Shown in pieces: positions 19,120 through 27,788 of a stretch of DNA of 64,000 nt (position 1 is its first letter; the number at the start of each line of letters is the position of its first letter). Origin of the DNA: Bacteroidota bacterium (lineage in GTDB: Bacteria; Bacteroidota; Bacteroidia; Chitinophagales; BACL12). The position numbers were made by a program, and so were the translations under genes. The stretch covers positions 1,398,501 to 1,462,500 of the forward strand of contig JADJJZ010000003.1 in NCBI GenBank assembly GCA_016706255.1, written 5' to 3'. The notes under the pieces are model-generated. The model saw only the letters and a program-made list of their open reading frames with translations, had not been told where the DNA came from and searched no databases.

Positions 19120-20247
19120 TTATGCGGCAACGACTGCTTTTACACGTTCGTTTTTAATTTCACCTTCATGCGCAATGCATGTACCGGTAACTAAATCGTC
19201 GGCAAAGTTTAAATTGATATTTCCGTCTTTGTCGATAATCAGTTTAATATAATTTAAAACGTTTTTACCAAACATTTTACTTGCATCATAAGGCATGGTA
19301 GCTTGTAAATTACTGTCGCCAATTATGGTAACACCATTTATTTGAATTGTTTTACCATTTTCTGTTAATTCGCAGTTACCACCGGTGCTTGCAGCGAGGT
19401 CGATAATTACCGAACCCGGTTTCATTTGCATAACGGTTTCTTTTAATAACAGAATTGGCGCTTTTCGTCCCGGAATTTGAGCAGTGCATATTACCACATC
19501 GGCTTTTCCGGCATGTTCCTGCACTTTCGCCTGCTGACGTTTTTTGAAATCTTCGCTTTGTTCAACAGCGTATCCGCCTGCACCTTTATCTTCAGTAGCG
19601 CCTTCAACTTCTATAAATTTAGCGCCTAATGAAAGCACTTCTTCTCTGGCGGCAGTGCGCACATCGCTTGCTTCAACAACAGCACCTAACCGTTTAGCTG
19701 TAGCAATTGCCTGTAATCCGGCAACACCTGCTCCTAATATTACCACTTTTGCAGGCGTAATTGTTCCTGCCGCGGTCATAAACATTGGGAAAAATTTTGG
19801 TAGGGTAGCAGCAGCAGTTAATACCGCTTTATACCCGGCTACAGTAGCCATAGAACTCAGAATGTCCATTGCCTGAGCACGTGTAGTTCTTGGAATTACA
19901 TCGAGGCTGAATGCAGAAACACCTGCTGCCTGACATGCTTTTACGAAAGCAGTATTTACTAGCGGATTGAAGCCGCCGATAAGCACTTTACCCTTGCAGG
20001 CATTGAGTTCGCTGCCTTCCAGCGCATGGATTTTTATTAGAATATGGCTTTGACTGATTACCTGTTCGCGGGATGCTATTTCAGCACCTTTTGCAATGTA
20101 ATCGGCATCCGGATAGCTGGCTTCAACGCCTGCACCCGATTCAACCATAATTTTTTCGGCCTTTAAGGCTTTTAAGGTGGCAATATGTTCAGGTGTAATA
20201 GCTACACGCTTGTCCGCTTTACCTTCTCCTAGTATCCCTATTATCAT
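19120..20247 (-). CDS. pntAA: NAD(P) transhydrogenase, alpha-1 NAD(H)-binding subunit
   Basis: This 375-residue soluble domain I of the proton-translocating transhydrogenase binds NAD(H). Its conserved segments are the N-terminal GEGKADKRVAITPEHIATLK, the RTTRAQAMDILSSMATVAGY loop, the Rossmann motif VVILGAGVAGLQAIATAKRLGA, SDVRTAAREEVLSLGAKF and IPGRKAPILL. It is first in the pntAA-pntAB-pntB operon, with CAAATATA (TATATTTG on the coding strand) at 20268-20275 as a likely -7 element. With PntAB and PntB it forms a membrane enzyme exchanging hydride between NADH and NADP+. Confidence 0.98.
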   Translation of the reverse strand: MIIGILGEGKADKRVAITPEHIATLKALKAEKIMVESGAGVEASYPDADYIAKGAEIASREQVISQSHILIKIHALEGSELNACKGKVLIGGFNPLVNTAFVKACQAAGVSAFSLDVIPRTTRAQAMDILSSMATVAGYKAVLTAAATLPKFFPMFMTAAGTITPAKVVILGAGVAGLQAIATAKRLGAVVEASDVRTAAREEVLSLGAKFIEVEGATEDKGAGGYAVEQSEDFKKRQQAKVQEHAGKADVVICTAQIPGRKAPILLLKETVMQMKPGSVIIDLAASTGGNCELTENGKTIQINGVTIIGDSNLQATMPYDASKMFGKNVLNYIKLIIDKDGNINLNFADDLVTGTCIAHEGEIKNERVKAVVAA

Positions 20248-20599
20248 GCACTTGTTTTTTGGAGCTGCAAATATAGCGATTTAGTGCCTAAGCTTTACCA
20301 TGTTTTATGCGGAATATTATCGTTGTAAACGGCTGAAAGTCACGTTGTTCTAAGCGTTTGATAACTCATTTTTGTTGATAATTAGCACTAAAGCTGCTGC
20401 ATTCGGCAAGCGTGGAAGCCGGCGGGATAAGTAACGGGCCGGCAGAGGGTTGAATAAAAACGCTAAATTTTCAGCACACGAAACATGTACCTATCTCCCC
20501 CAAAAAAATATTTTGTTGTTTATCCAATTTCAATATAAAAACCTGCGTTTGTATTTAACTTTACCGTTCAAATCAACACATTTTAATTCTCAATATTGT
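20248..20599. other. Gene-free gap with a GC-rich hairpin, unknown meaning
   Basis: The 352-bp gap between divergent pntAA and the lipoprotein gene contains no convincing gene. It holds TTTAGTGC at 20280-20287 and its complement GCACTAAA at 20385-20392. Just beyond, GCCGGC at 20418-20423 and GCCGGC at 20438-20443 form a self-complementary GC-rich hairpin in otherwise AT-rich DNA. It could be a small RNA, a structured leader or repeat debris. I do not recognise a known RNA family. Confidence 0.4.
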
Positions 20600-21685
20600 A
20601 TGGTTCCCCTCCCGCGTTTTTTACTGCTTTTTGTAGTTTGTTTTGCATTTTTTTCCTGTGAAAAGGAGCGTACGGTTAACAGGGGAATGTATTATTGGAA
20701 AAATAATCAAAATGAATTAAATGTTAATGAGGCGGCTTTTATTGCTGATGCTCAGATTCAAACTTGTTATGTAAAATTTTTTGAAGTTGCAGAAGATTCT
20801 GTTTGGGATGCAGCACCTGTTGCAAAATCAAAACTGAAATTTAACTATAGTGCAATAGGGCTGAGTGCGGAGAAGCGACTTCAGGTTGACACTTGCCTGC
20901 AAAATGTGGAAATTATTCCAACTGTTTATATACAAAATAATGTTGTATTACATTTAAATAAAACAGCACTGGATACACTTGCCGGTAATATTATTTATTT
21001 GATAAATAAATATTGGACAGATAACCGATATACACTCAATTATAGCTATTTTAAATGTTTTCAAATTGATTGTGACTGGACGCCAAAAAGCAGGGATAAT
21101 TATTTTTATTTATTGACAGAAATAAAAAAACGCGCTAGCAGTACTTTGTTAAGTTGCACCTTACGTTTATATCCTTATGCCTATCAGGATATAATGGGTG
21201 TGCCACCGGTAGATCGTGTTATGTTAATGTGTTACAATTTATTGGAACCGTTGAAGGAAGAGGATAAAAATTCTATTCTTGATTTGGTGGAGTTAAAAGC
21301 TTATTTGGATTTGGTGGACAAATACCCTTTGCCAATGGACATTGCACTTCCAATTTTTTCGTATCAGTTTTTATATCAGAATAACCAATTGGAAGGTTTG
21401 CTGACAACTCCACTTAGTGAACTGCAACCTTATGTTCACCAAATTAAACCTCATTGGTATGAAGTTAATAAAGATGTGATAGTTGGTGATAAATTTTTGC
21501 GTGGGGGTGATAAAATTAAAATTGAAGATATTGACCAAAAGTTGCTGGATGACGCAATCCAATTAATTGCCGATGCGGTAAATTTAAAGGACTCGATTAC
21601 GGTGTCGCTTTTTCATTTAGATAAAAATACCATAAGTGCTTATGATCAGGAAAATATTAATCGTTTTTACGATTCTTTTAAATAG
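20600..21685 (+). CDS. Lipoprotein, possible TIM-barrel (GH18-like), unknown function
   Basis: This 361-residue protein has a lipoprotein signal (MVPLPRFLLLFVVCFAFFSC, Cys at residue 20). The mature part looks like an alpha/beta barrel. YFKCFQIDCDWTPKSRDNYF resembles the DxxDxDxE strand of glycoside hydrolase family 18 but has Trp where the catalytic Glu would be. VDRVMLMCYNLLEP resembles the later MxYD strand, and IALPIFSYQFLY the next one. If the fold is right, the protein is more likely a binding or non-canonical enzyme than a chitinase. The frame is open to 20450, but the lipoprotein signal fixes the start at 20600. The last 44 bases overlap the next gene in another frame, so the two are probably translationally coupled. 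Confidence 0.65.
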   Translation: MVPLPRFLLLFVVCFAFFSCEKERTVNRGMYYWKNNQNELNVNEAAFIADAQIQTCYVKFFEVAEDSVWDAAPVAKSKLKFNYSAIGLSAEKRLQVDTCLQNVEIIPTVYIQNNVVLHLNKTALDTLAGNIIYLINKYWTDNRYTLNYSYFKCFQIDCDWTPKSRDNYFYLLTEIKKRASSTLLSCTLRLYPYAYQDIMGVPPVDRVMLMCYNLLEPLKEEDKNSILDLVELKAYLDLVDKYPLPMDIALPIFSYQFLYQNNQLEGLLTTPLSELQPYVHQIKPHWYEVNKDVIVGDKFLRGGDKIKIEDIDQKLLDDAIQLIADAVNLKDSITVSLFHLDKNTISAYDQENINRFYDSFK

Positions 21686-23948
21686 TATTTGCGGTTCATT
21701 ATATGCATGCGGGCCATATTTTCCCAATGGTGAAGATATAAGGTTCAATATGTTGAAACCGGAAATTTTTAAATGTTATGGATTTAATGCATTTAATTTA
21801 TCCGGTCATTATTATTACGAAGGTAAAAATAGTTATGACCAATATTTATACGAAGGTGAAAGTTTGAACCCTAATATAATTTGGTGGCAAAACCGTTGTA
21901 ATAATATCCCTACCTACGAGGAAATTAATTATGCATTGTATGAAAATATAAAGATATTCAAATCTAATATTACAGATAATAGTTTTATTACCTATTTATA
22001 TGAACATGATACGGCAGCACTTAACTATTTAAAATTTCTTGCCGAATATGAAGCTTTTCCCGGTGTGTTTTATGACCCATGGGAACGAACCGGTAGTTCA
22101 ATGAGAGAACCATTGAGTGGTTGGATTGATGAATGTTTAAGGAAAAGTGGTTTGGCAACCGATGCTGATATAAAAAAAAGATATGCTTTTTTGGGATTAC
22201 GCAGCGCATTTAATTATTCAGATTCAAATAAGGTTGCTCAAATTTTTGATGATTACTTTCGAGCTAATAAAAGCCGGGATTTAATTGATTACTGGGCAAT
22301 GCACTATTATGCAAAAAGCACAAATAATGATATTGAATCAAATTTTTATGCTGCATTATCATTTAAAAATGCGCCAGAAAAACGATTACCGGTAATTGGC
22401 ACTTTTGATAGAACATGTCCGCAATCGTCAGTTTTGCAACTCGCAAAAACACCGGAAGAAAGAAATGCAGTGTATCTGATGTACGCTTTGCGCAATCCGG
22501 GCTATAGTTTGCAGGAGATAAAAAAAATGTATAATAATGACCCAGATGATGATGCATTAACATTTATTCTATTAAGGGAAATTAATAAGCTTGAATTTTG
22601 GATTTATACGCCATATTTTTTTAATTATAAACCCCGCTTTGATATTTCAAACGATTACTGGGCAGACTCCATTGCTGATTATGGGTGGAGAAGTTTGCAA
22701 AATGATAAGGCTTATGCAAAACAAATGTTGGATTTTGTTAGAGTAACTGATTTTAATAAGGTACACGATAAATATGCATGGCAGTTTTCGAAAGCATATT
22801 TACAATTTATGACAGGTGATTACACCGGTGCTGAGCTGTCTATTGCGAATGCAACCAAAAGTTTATCGGATACCACACAATTATTTGAGCAGTTTGAAAA
22901 ATTAAAATTATATGTACTTGTCGGTTTGCAAACTACCGGGAAGCCGGTAATTACAGGTAAAATGCAGCCTTTAATTGAAAGACAGCTTGAAAATCAAGAT
23001 TACAAATATTTGTTCGGGCTGGCGCGGTTACTTGAATTTGATGGCAATACAACAGAGGCTGTTTTAATAATGTCGCACATAAATTTGCAAGACAAGTGGG
23101 AAAATCCAAACGCCTTTTGGAAAGCGACTAAACGATTAAAAAATGAGGAAGGTTATTATCTTACTTATTTATATTATTTGGATGCACAATACTCGAAACA
23201 ACAAATTAAAAATATCATTTATGCCATTGAAAATCGCAAGGATACCTCAGCATTTGGAAATTGGCTATATGCGAATGTTGAAAAAAACAAATATGATTTT
23301 TATGATTTAGTAGGCATGAAATACATGCGTATTAATGAACTGGAAAAGGCGCATTATTACTTTAAATCTATACCGGATAACTATTGGACTACTGCCCAAA
23401 ATTATGAAAATGTTGACTTTTATGTAAATCCCTTTGATATTGGTTTGATTAAAAATGATACCATGCACTATACAAAAGCAGAATTACTTGAAACTTTAAT
23501 GTTATATACTAAAAAGGCAAATAATGTAAATAATAAGGACCGGGATTATTATAATTTTTTGGTGGCTAATTGTTACTACAACATGACCAGTTATGGCAAT
23601 AGCTGGATGATGCGGCGTTTGTTTGGTGGTAGCAGGTATTTAAAAGATAGCAAACTTGAAGATATGGATGAATATTACAATTGTAATATTGCCAAAATGT
23701 ATTATTTAAAAGCTAAATCTACCAGTAAGAGTAAACAATTTTCTGCATTGGCATTACTTTTTGCCGGAAAATGTGAAAAAAACCGTTTGACATACTTAAA
23801 AGGTGAGGTATATCTGTCAGATATGGAGGATAAAGAAATTTTCGATAAAAACGCTTATTATCATCAATTGGAGCGTAAGTATCCCGGTTACTATCAGGAA
23901 TTAATGAGCAATTGCGAATCTCGCCGACTGTTTTTTAATGCAAGGTAA
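21642..23948 (+). CDS. Large exported protein of unknown function (CGPYFP motif)
   Basis: This 768-residue protein has a signal peptide (IRKILIVFTILLNSICGSLYA) followed at once by CGPYFPNGEDIRFNML. Because the Cys directly follows the signal region, it may be lipidated, though the lipobox is poor. The rest is largely helical, rich in Tyr, Asn and Lys, with TPR- or Sel1-like spacing (for example WQFSKAYLQFMTGDYTGAEL and YMRINELEKAHYYFKSIPDN). I do not know a function. ATG at 21642 is preferred over the in-frame GTG at 21636; either overlaps the upstream lipoprotein gene by about 45 bp. The tight overlap suggests the two products work together at the envelope. GH97 follows 24 bp downstream. Confidence 0.75.
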   Translation: MIRKILIVFTILLNSICGSLYACGPYFPNGEDIRFNMLKPEIFKCYGFNAFNLSGHYYYEGKNSYDQYLYEGESLNPNIIWWQNRCNNIPTYEEINYALYENIKIFKSNITDNSFITYLYEHDTAALNYLKFLAEYEAFPGVFYDPWERTGSSMREPLSGWIDECLRKSGLATDADIKKRYAFLGLRSAFNYSDSNKVAQIFDDYFRANKSRDLIDYWAMHYYAKSTNNDIESNFYAALSFKNAPEKRLPVIGTFDRTCPQSSVLQLAKTPEERNAVYLMYALRNPGYSLQEIKKMYNNDPDDDALTFILLREINKLEFWIYTPYFFNYKPRFDISNDYWADSIADYGWRSLQNDKAYAKQMLDFVRVTDFNKVHDKYAWQFSKAYLQFMTGDYTGAELSIANATKSLSDTTQLFEQFEKLKLYVLVGLQTTGKPVITGKMQPLIERQLENQDYKYLFGLARLLEFDGNTTEAVLIMSHINLQDKWENPNAFWKATKRLKNEEGYYLTYLYYLDAQYSKQQIKNIIYAIENRKDTSAFGNWLYANVEKNKYDFYDLVGMKYMRINELEKAHYYFKSIPDNYWTTAQNYENVDFYVNPFDIGLIKNDTMHYTKAELLETLMLYTKKANNVNNKDRDYYNFLVANCYYNMTSYGNSWMMRRLFGGSRYLKDSKLEDMDEYYNCNIAKMYYLKAKSTSKSKQFSALALLFAGKCEKNRLTYLKGEVYLSDMEDKEIFDKNAYYHQLERKYPGYYQELMSNCESRRLFFNAR

Positions 23949-23972
23949 TCTCATTTTCCGTAATTTTACTTT

Positions 23973-26129
23973 ATGAAATCGTATATTATTACGCTGGCTT
24001 TTTGCCTGTTGGCAGGCGTTTCTGCCTTTGGAACTACTATTCAGTCGCCATCAAAAAATCTGACACTAATGGTGGGAATTGATGATAAAGGTGTTATTCA
24101 TTATGACCTTTTGCATAACGCAGGTGCAGTAATTCAAAACTCAAAATTGGGGTTTACGCTTAAGGATGCCGTACCCTTGGATCGAGATTTTGTTTTGTTG
24201 TATGAAACGGTAAATCATGTTGATACATCGTGGCAACCTGTTTGGGGAGAAGTGGCTACGATAAGAAATAATTATACTGAATTAATTTATCATGTTCGTC
24301 AAACCACCACAAAAGTGCAAATGTATATTGTGTTTCGTTTGTTTGATGATGGTTTAGGGTTTAGATATGAATTTCCGCATCAGCCGGAATTAAAATATTT
24401 TATTATTGCTGATGAATTAACTGAATTTAAATTAAGTGGCAACCACACCGCATTTTGGATTCCCGGCGATTATGATACCAATGAATATCCTTACACAAAA
24501 AGCAAATTAAGTGATATTGATGCGGTAACTGTTTCAAATAGATATACAGAAATTGCTACACGCACACCTACCGGAAAAAATTATGTGCAAACACCTTTAA
24601 TGATGAAAACGGATGGTGGATTATACATCAATATTCATGAAGCTGCTTTAGTAAATTATTCGGCTATGCAAATTAAAGTAGATGCAGCTACAAATACGCT
24701 CAGCGCTGCGTTGGTGCCGGATGCTGTTGGCAATAAAGTGTATATGACTTCACCCTGCAAAACACCATGGCGAACTATTGTTGTGAGTGATAAAGCTGTA
24801 GATATTCTTGCATCGAAATTAATTTTAAATTTAAACGAACCTGCTGCATTTGATGATGTATCATGGATAAAACCAATGAAATTTATTGGCATTTGGTGGG
24901 ATATGCATGTAGGTGTAAAATCGTGGAATTATTCGGATGTAAATAATATTAGTCTGGAAGGTACTGATTGGAAAAACCTGCCCCCAAATGGTATACATGG
25001 CGCAACTACCGAACGCACAAAATATTGTATTGATTTTGCAGCTGCCAATGGTATTGATGCAGTATTAATTGAAGGCTGGAATATTGGCTGGGAGGATTGG
25101 TTTGGAAAATGGAAAGAAAATGTATTTGATTTTGTAACACCTTATCCCGATTTTAATGTTTTTGAATTACAACAATATGCTGCATCAAAAAATGTTCGAT
25201 TGATCATGCATCATGAAACGTCTGCATCAGTTACAAATTATGAACGCAGATTGCAGGAAGCCATGGCATTTATGAAACAATATGGTTATACAGCAGTTAA
25301 AACCGGATATGTCGGCAGAATTATTCCGCGTGGTGAATATCACGATGGTCAGTGGATGGTAAACCATTATGTTTATGTTGCGCAACAAATGGCAAAAAAT
25401 CATTTGATGGTTGATGCACATGAACCTGTGCGGCCTACCGGTTTACATCGCACCTATCCGAACTGGCTGGCTTGTGAAGCAGCGCGTGGTAATGAGTTTA
25501 ATGCATGGAGTCAGGGCAACCCGCCTGAGCATGAAACAATTTTGCCGTTTACGCGATTAATGGGCGGACCAATGGATTATACACCGGGCATTTTTGAAAT
25601 TAAAATGGACTATTATAAACCCGGCGCTAAAGAGCAGGTGCATACAACTTTGGCCAAGCAACTTGCCCTTTATGTTACTATGTATTCACCATTACAAATG
25701 GCCGCCGATTTGCCGGAAAATTATTTGAAATATCCTGATGCATTTCAATTTATAAAAGATGTTGCTGTGGACTGGCAAGATTCAAAATATCTGGAAGCCG
25801 AACCGGGCGATTACATCACAGTTGCGCGTAAAGCAAAAAACAGCAGCACATGGTTTGTTGGGGCAATAACCGATGAAAATAAACGAATGGCTTCGGTAAA
25901 TTTAAGTTTTCTGGATAATAATAAATTATATATCGCCACCATTTATGCTGATGGTGCAGATGCAGATTGGCAAATGAATCCCAAAGCTTATCAGATTAAA
26001 AAATTTGTGGTGAAAAGTAATCAACTGCTGCAAATTCCGCTTGCTCCGGGTGGTGGTTGTGCAATTAGTATTAAGCCTGCGTCAGAAGAAGATGTAAACG
26101 GTATCCCTGCTTACAAGGGTAAGTGGTAA
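23973..26129 (+). CDS. Glycoside hydrolase family 97 protein (SusB-like)
   Basis: This 718-residue exported enzyme (signal ends VSAFG) has the three-part GH97 layout. The N-terminal beta-sandwich (about 20-285) includes GLGFRYEFP and FWIPGDYDTNEYPYTKSKL. The catalytic TIM barrel (about 290-590) has IGIWWDMHVG, DAVLIEGWNIGWEDW, VRLIMHHETSASVTNYERR (about 413), AHEPVRPTGLHRTYPNW and the RLMGGPMDYTPG motif. A C-terminal sandwich ends the protein. The Glu in the HHET motif together with the acidic residues after RTYPN fits the inverting alpha-glucosidase (SusB) subgroup rather than the retaining alpha-galactosidase subgroup, but I rate that assignment only moderately. It acts on alpha-linked glucans or galactosides in the periplasm. 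No SusC/D genes are adjacent. Confidence 0.93.
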   Translation: MKSYIITLAFCLLAGVSAFGTTIQSPSKNLTLMVGIDDKGVIHYDLLHNAGAVIQNSKLGFTLKDAVPLDRDFVLLYETVNHVDTSWQPVWGEVATIRNNYTELIYHVRQTTTKVQMYIVFRLFDDGLGFRYEFPHQPELKYFIIADELTEFKLSGNHTAFWIPGDYDTNEYPYTKSKLSDIDAVTVSNRYTEIATRTPTGKNYVQTPLMMKTDGGLYINIHEAALVNYSAMQIKVDAATNTLSAALVPDAVGNKVYMTSPCKTPWRTIVVSDKAVDILASKLILNLNEPAAFDDVSWIKPMKFIGIWWDMHVGVKSWNYSDVNNISLEGTDWKNLPPNGIHGATTERTKYCIDFAAANGIDAVLIEGWNIGWEDWFGKWKENVFDFVTPYPDFNVFELQQYAASKNVRLIMHHETSASVTNYERRLQEAMAFMKQYGYTAVKTGYVGRIIPRGEYHDGQWMVNHYVYVAQQMAKNHLMVDAHEPVRPTGLHRTYPNWLACEAARGNEFNAWSQGNPPEHETILPFTRLMGGPMDYTPGIFEIKMDYYKPGAKEQVHTTLAKQLALYVTMYSPLQMAADLPENYLKYPDAFQFIKDVAVDWQDSKYLEAEPGDYITVARKAKNSSTWFVGAITDENKRMASVNLSFLDNNKLYIATIYADGADADWQMNPKAYQIKKFVVKSNQLLQIPLAPGGGCAISIKPASEEDVNGIPAYKGKW

Positions 26130-26169
26130 ACTAAAAAATTAGTATAGCTTTGCAGCGAAAATTGATTTT

Positions 26170-26388
26170 ATGGAAGAATTAGTAGTTAAAGACAGCAACG
26201 GCGCGGTATTACAAGATGGTGATACTGTAATGGTAGTAAAAACCTTAAAAGTAAAGGGTTCATCTATAACCATTAAACAGGGAACAATCGTAAAAAAAAT
26301 TCGCCTTACGGATGATGAAGAATTAATTGAAGGTAAGGTTGAGGGTTCTGTTGTGGTATTAAGAACTGAATTTTTAAAGAAAAAATAA
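26170..26388 (+). CDS. PhnA-domain protein (YjdM C-terminal domain only)
   Basis: This 72-residue protein consists only of the small SH3-like PhnA domain: VVKDSNGAVLQDGDTVMVVK, then LKVKGSSITIKQGTIVKKIR and EGSVVVLRTEFLKKK. In E. coli YjdM this domain follows a zinc ribbon, which is absent here; the stand-alone form is common in Bacteroidota. Despite the name, there is no good evidence that the family degrades phosphonates. A TAGCTTTG element at 26145-26152 is a likely -7 box, and a 14-bp-stem terminator overlaps the stop codon, so the gene appears to be a self-contained transcription unit. Confidence 0.9.
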   Translation: MEELVVKDSNGAVLQDGDTVMVVKTLKVKGSSITIKQGTIVKKIRLTDDEELIEGKVEGSVVVLRTEFLKKK

Positions 26389-26416
26389 ACCGATTATTTT
26401 GCAATAATCGGTTTAT
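26385..26416. terminator. Terminator overlapping the PhnA-domain stop codon
   Basis: A 14-bp perfect stem (ATAAACCGATTATT and complement) with a 4-base loop lies between the convergent PhnA-domain and lipase-like genes. The stop codon of the PhnA gene is in the left arm. Confidence 0.88.
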
Positions 26417-26432
26417 AGATTTTTATATTTTA

Positions 26433-27650
26433 TTACTCTGATTTCAGCGATCCAAACCAGATATTCGCAAAAATAAAACAGGGTTCCGCACAATCGGTGT
26501 GGGATGCAGATGGTGATGGTTCATACAATGATGTTGTAGTGGAGCCATTTAAAATAAATGCATCCTGAGCATTAATGGCATTTTGATAATTCACCAATTC
26601 ATCACCTCCGCAATAATACATGGTAATGGGAACAGTTGGTGTCCATCCGGTTAAATCATTATCAACTAATGCAATTCGGAACGGATTTTCCGGATTATTA
26701 ATAAAATCGTCCAACACTTCAGGTTTAATTATTTGTTTAGGGATGGAAGGCATTACTGCGTCTACTTCCCAGCCTTCGTGATTGCCATCAAAAAGTGGTG
26801 GCAGCAACGTGTCGTATGGGGCAATTAAGTAATCGGAAGGGCTATCATACATTTGATAAACTTCATTATAAGCAAACATCAAATAAGGTAAATAAAACGG
26901 AGCACCATAAGGTTCATCTGCCAATACATAATCTGTTTGCGCACCATCCATATCATAAGGTCCACTCATTGGTGCGCTGGCGGTTATGGTAAATTCCTCG
27001 GCATAATTTAATTGAATTTCTTTGGTTAAAGCCATGGCAGCATGTCCGCCCTGCGAATAGCCGAAAATAAATAACTGGTCATTTAAAGCTACATCGCGTG
27101 ATGCACTTATGGTTTTTGCAGCTTTTAATAAATCAATACTTGCGGAAGCTTCCGTTGCTGCGTGACAATATAAATGTCGCCCCGGAGAATCACCTAAACC
27201 GATATAGTCGGGCAAGCTCATAACATATCCAGCACAACCAAATAAAATACCGAGTATTAATTCATCACTTTCGTAACTTGGAACATCAAATCTGTTTAAT
27301 ACTGTTCCATGCTCATAACTGCATAAAGGATATCTGCCATCACCATCAACCGGAATTATCACAGCGCCTGATGCCTGTGTTTCTTCACCATTGGCATCAA
27401 TTGTTTTATAAACAACGCGATAAATTTCAATCGCATAGTCATTTGGATATGTAAGCAAATCAGGGTCGTAAGATGCAAGTGCTGAATCAGTTTGCGTGGT
27501 GGTCCATGCGTGCAATAAGGTTGTGCTAATAATCACACCTCTGAATTCAGCCTCTGGTGTTTCAGGTACCGGTTCGTTTTGGCAGGATGTAATTAAACAT
27601 AGCAGTAAAACACTATTTATCAGGATATAATTTTTAAGTAGCATGCCCAT
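26433..27650 (-). CDS. Lipase-like alpha/beta-hydrolase lipoprotein
   Basis: This 405-residue protein has a lipoprotein signal (LINSVLLLCLITSC). The mature part matches the secretory-lipase type of alpha/beta hydrolase: a YEHGTVLNRFDVPS oxyanion-region strand, the nucleophile elbow IFGYSQGGHAAMALT (GYSQG, catalytic Ser), an acidic residue in YYCGGDELVNYQNA and a late His in SASHTDCAEP. It probably hydrolyses esters at the cell surface or in the periplasm; the substrate is unknown. The frame is open to 27698, but the signal peptide points to the ATG at 27650 (an in-frame ATG at 27644 would also do). Confidence 0.85.
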   Translation of the reverse strand: MGMLLKNYILINSVLLLCLITSCQNEPVPETPEAEFRGVIISTTLLHAWTTTQTDSALASYDPDLLTYPNDYAIEIYRVVYKTIDANGEETQASGAVIIPVDGDGRYPLCSYEHGTVLNRFDVPSYESDELILGILFGCAGYVMSLPDYIGLGDSPGRHLYCHAATEASASIDLLKAAKTISASRDVALNDQLFIFGYSQGGHAAMALTKEIQLNYAEEFTITASAPMSGPYDMDGAQTDYVLADEPYGAPFYLPYLMFAYNEVYQMYDSPSDYLIAPYDTLLPPLFDGNHEGWEVDAVMPSIPKQIIKPEVLDDFINNPENPFRIALVDNDLTGWTPTVPITMYYCGGDELVNYQNAINAQDAFILNGSTTTSLYEPSPSASHTDCAEPCFIFANIWFGSLKSE

Positions 27651-27737
27651 TTGAAAAGATTTAATTAAAGATAAAAAGATTATTTGAAAATTACACACCT
27701 GTCAAAAAAAACCGGCCGCTGAATTTTCTATAACATT

Positions 27738-27772
27738 AAAAAAGTGGCTGTGTTTGTCACAACCACTTTTTT
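27738..27772 (-). terminator. Terminator after the first SGNH-like paralogue
   Basis: AAAAAAGTGG pairs with CCACTTTTTT, extended inward by TGTG/CACA after one mismatch, around a TTTGT loop. It lies just downstream of the stop of the gene ending at 27789, and both flanks are T/A runs. Confidence 0.85.
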
Positions 27773-27788
27773 ATTAGAATTTGATTAT

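Noticed and set aside
19544..19876. A 110-residue frame opposite pntAA
   Set aside because: Ala/Ser/Thr-rich reverse reading of the Rossmann region of pntAA, with no independent support.
20600..21685. Calling the lipoprotein a GH18 chitinase
   Set aside because: The motif that should hold the catalytic Glu has Trp instead, so only a fold-level resemblance is reported.
24656..24892. Antisense frame within the GH97 gene
   Set aside because: Shadow of a strongly conserved enzyme frame; no promoter or family match.
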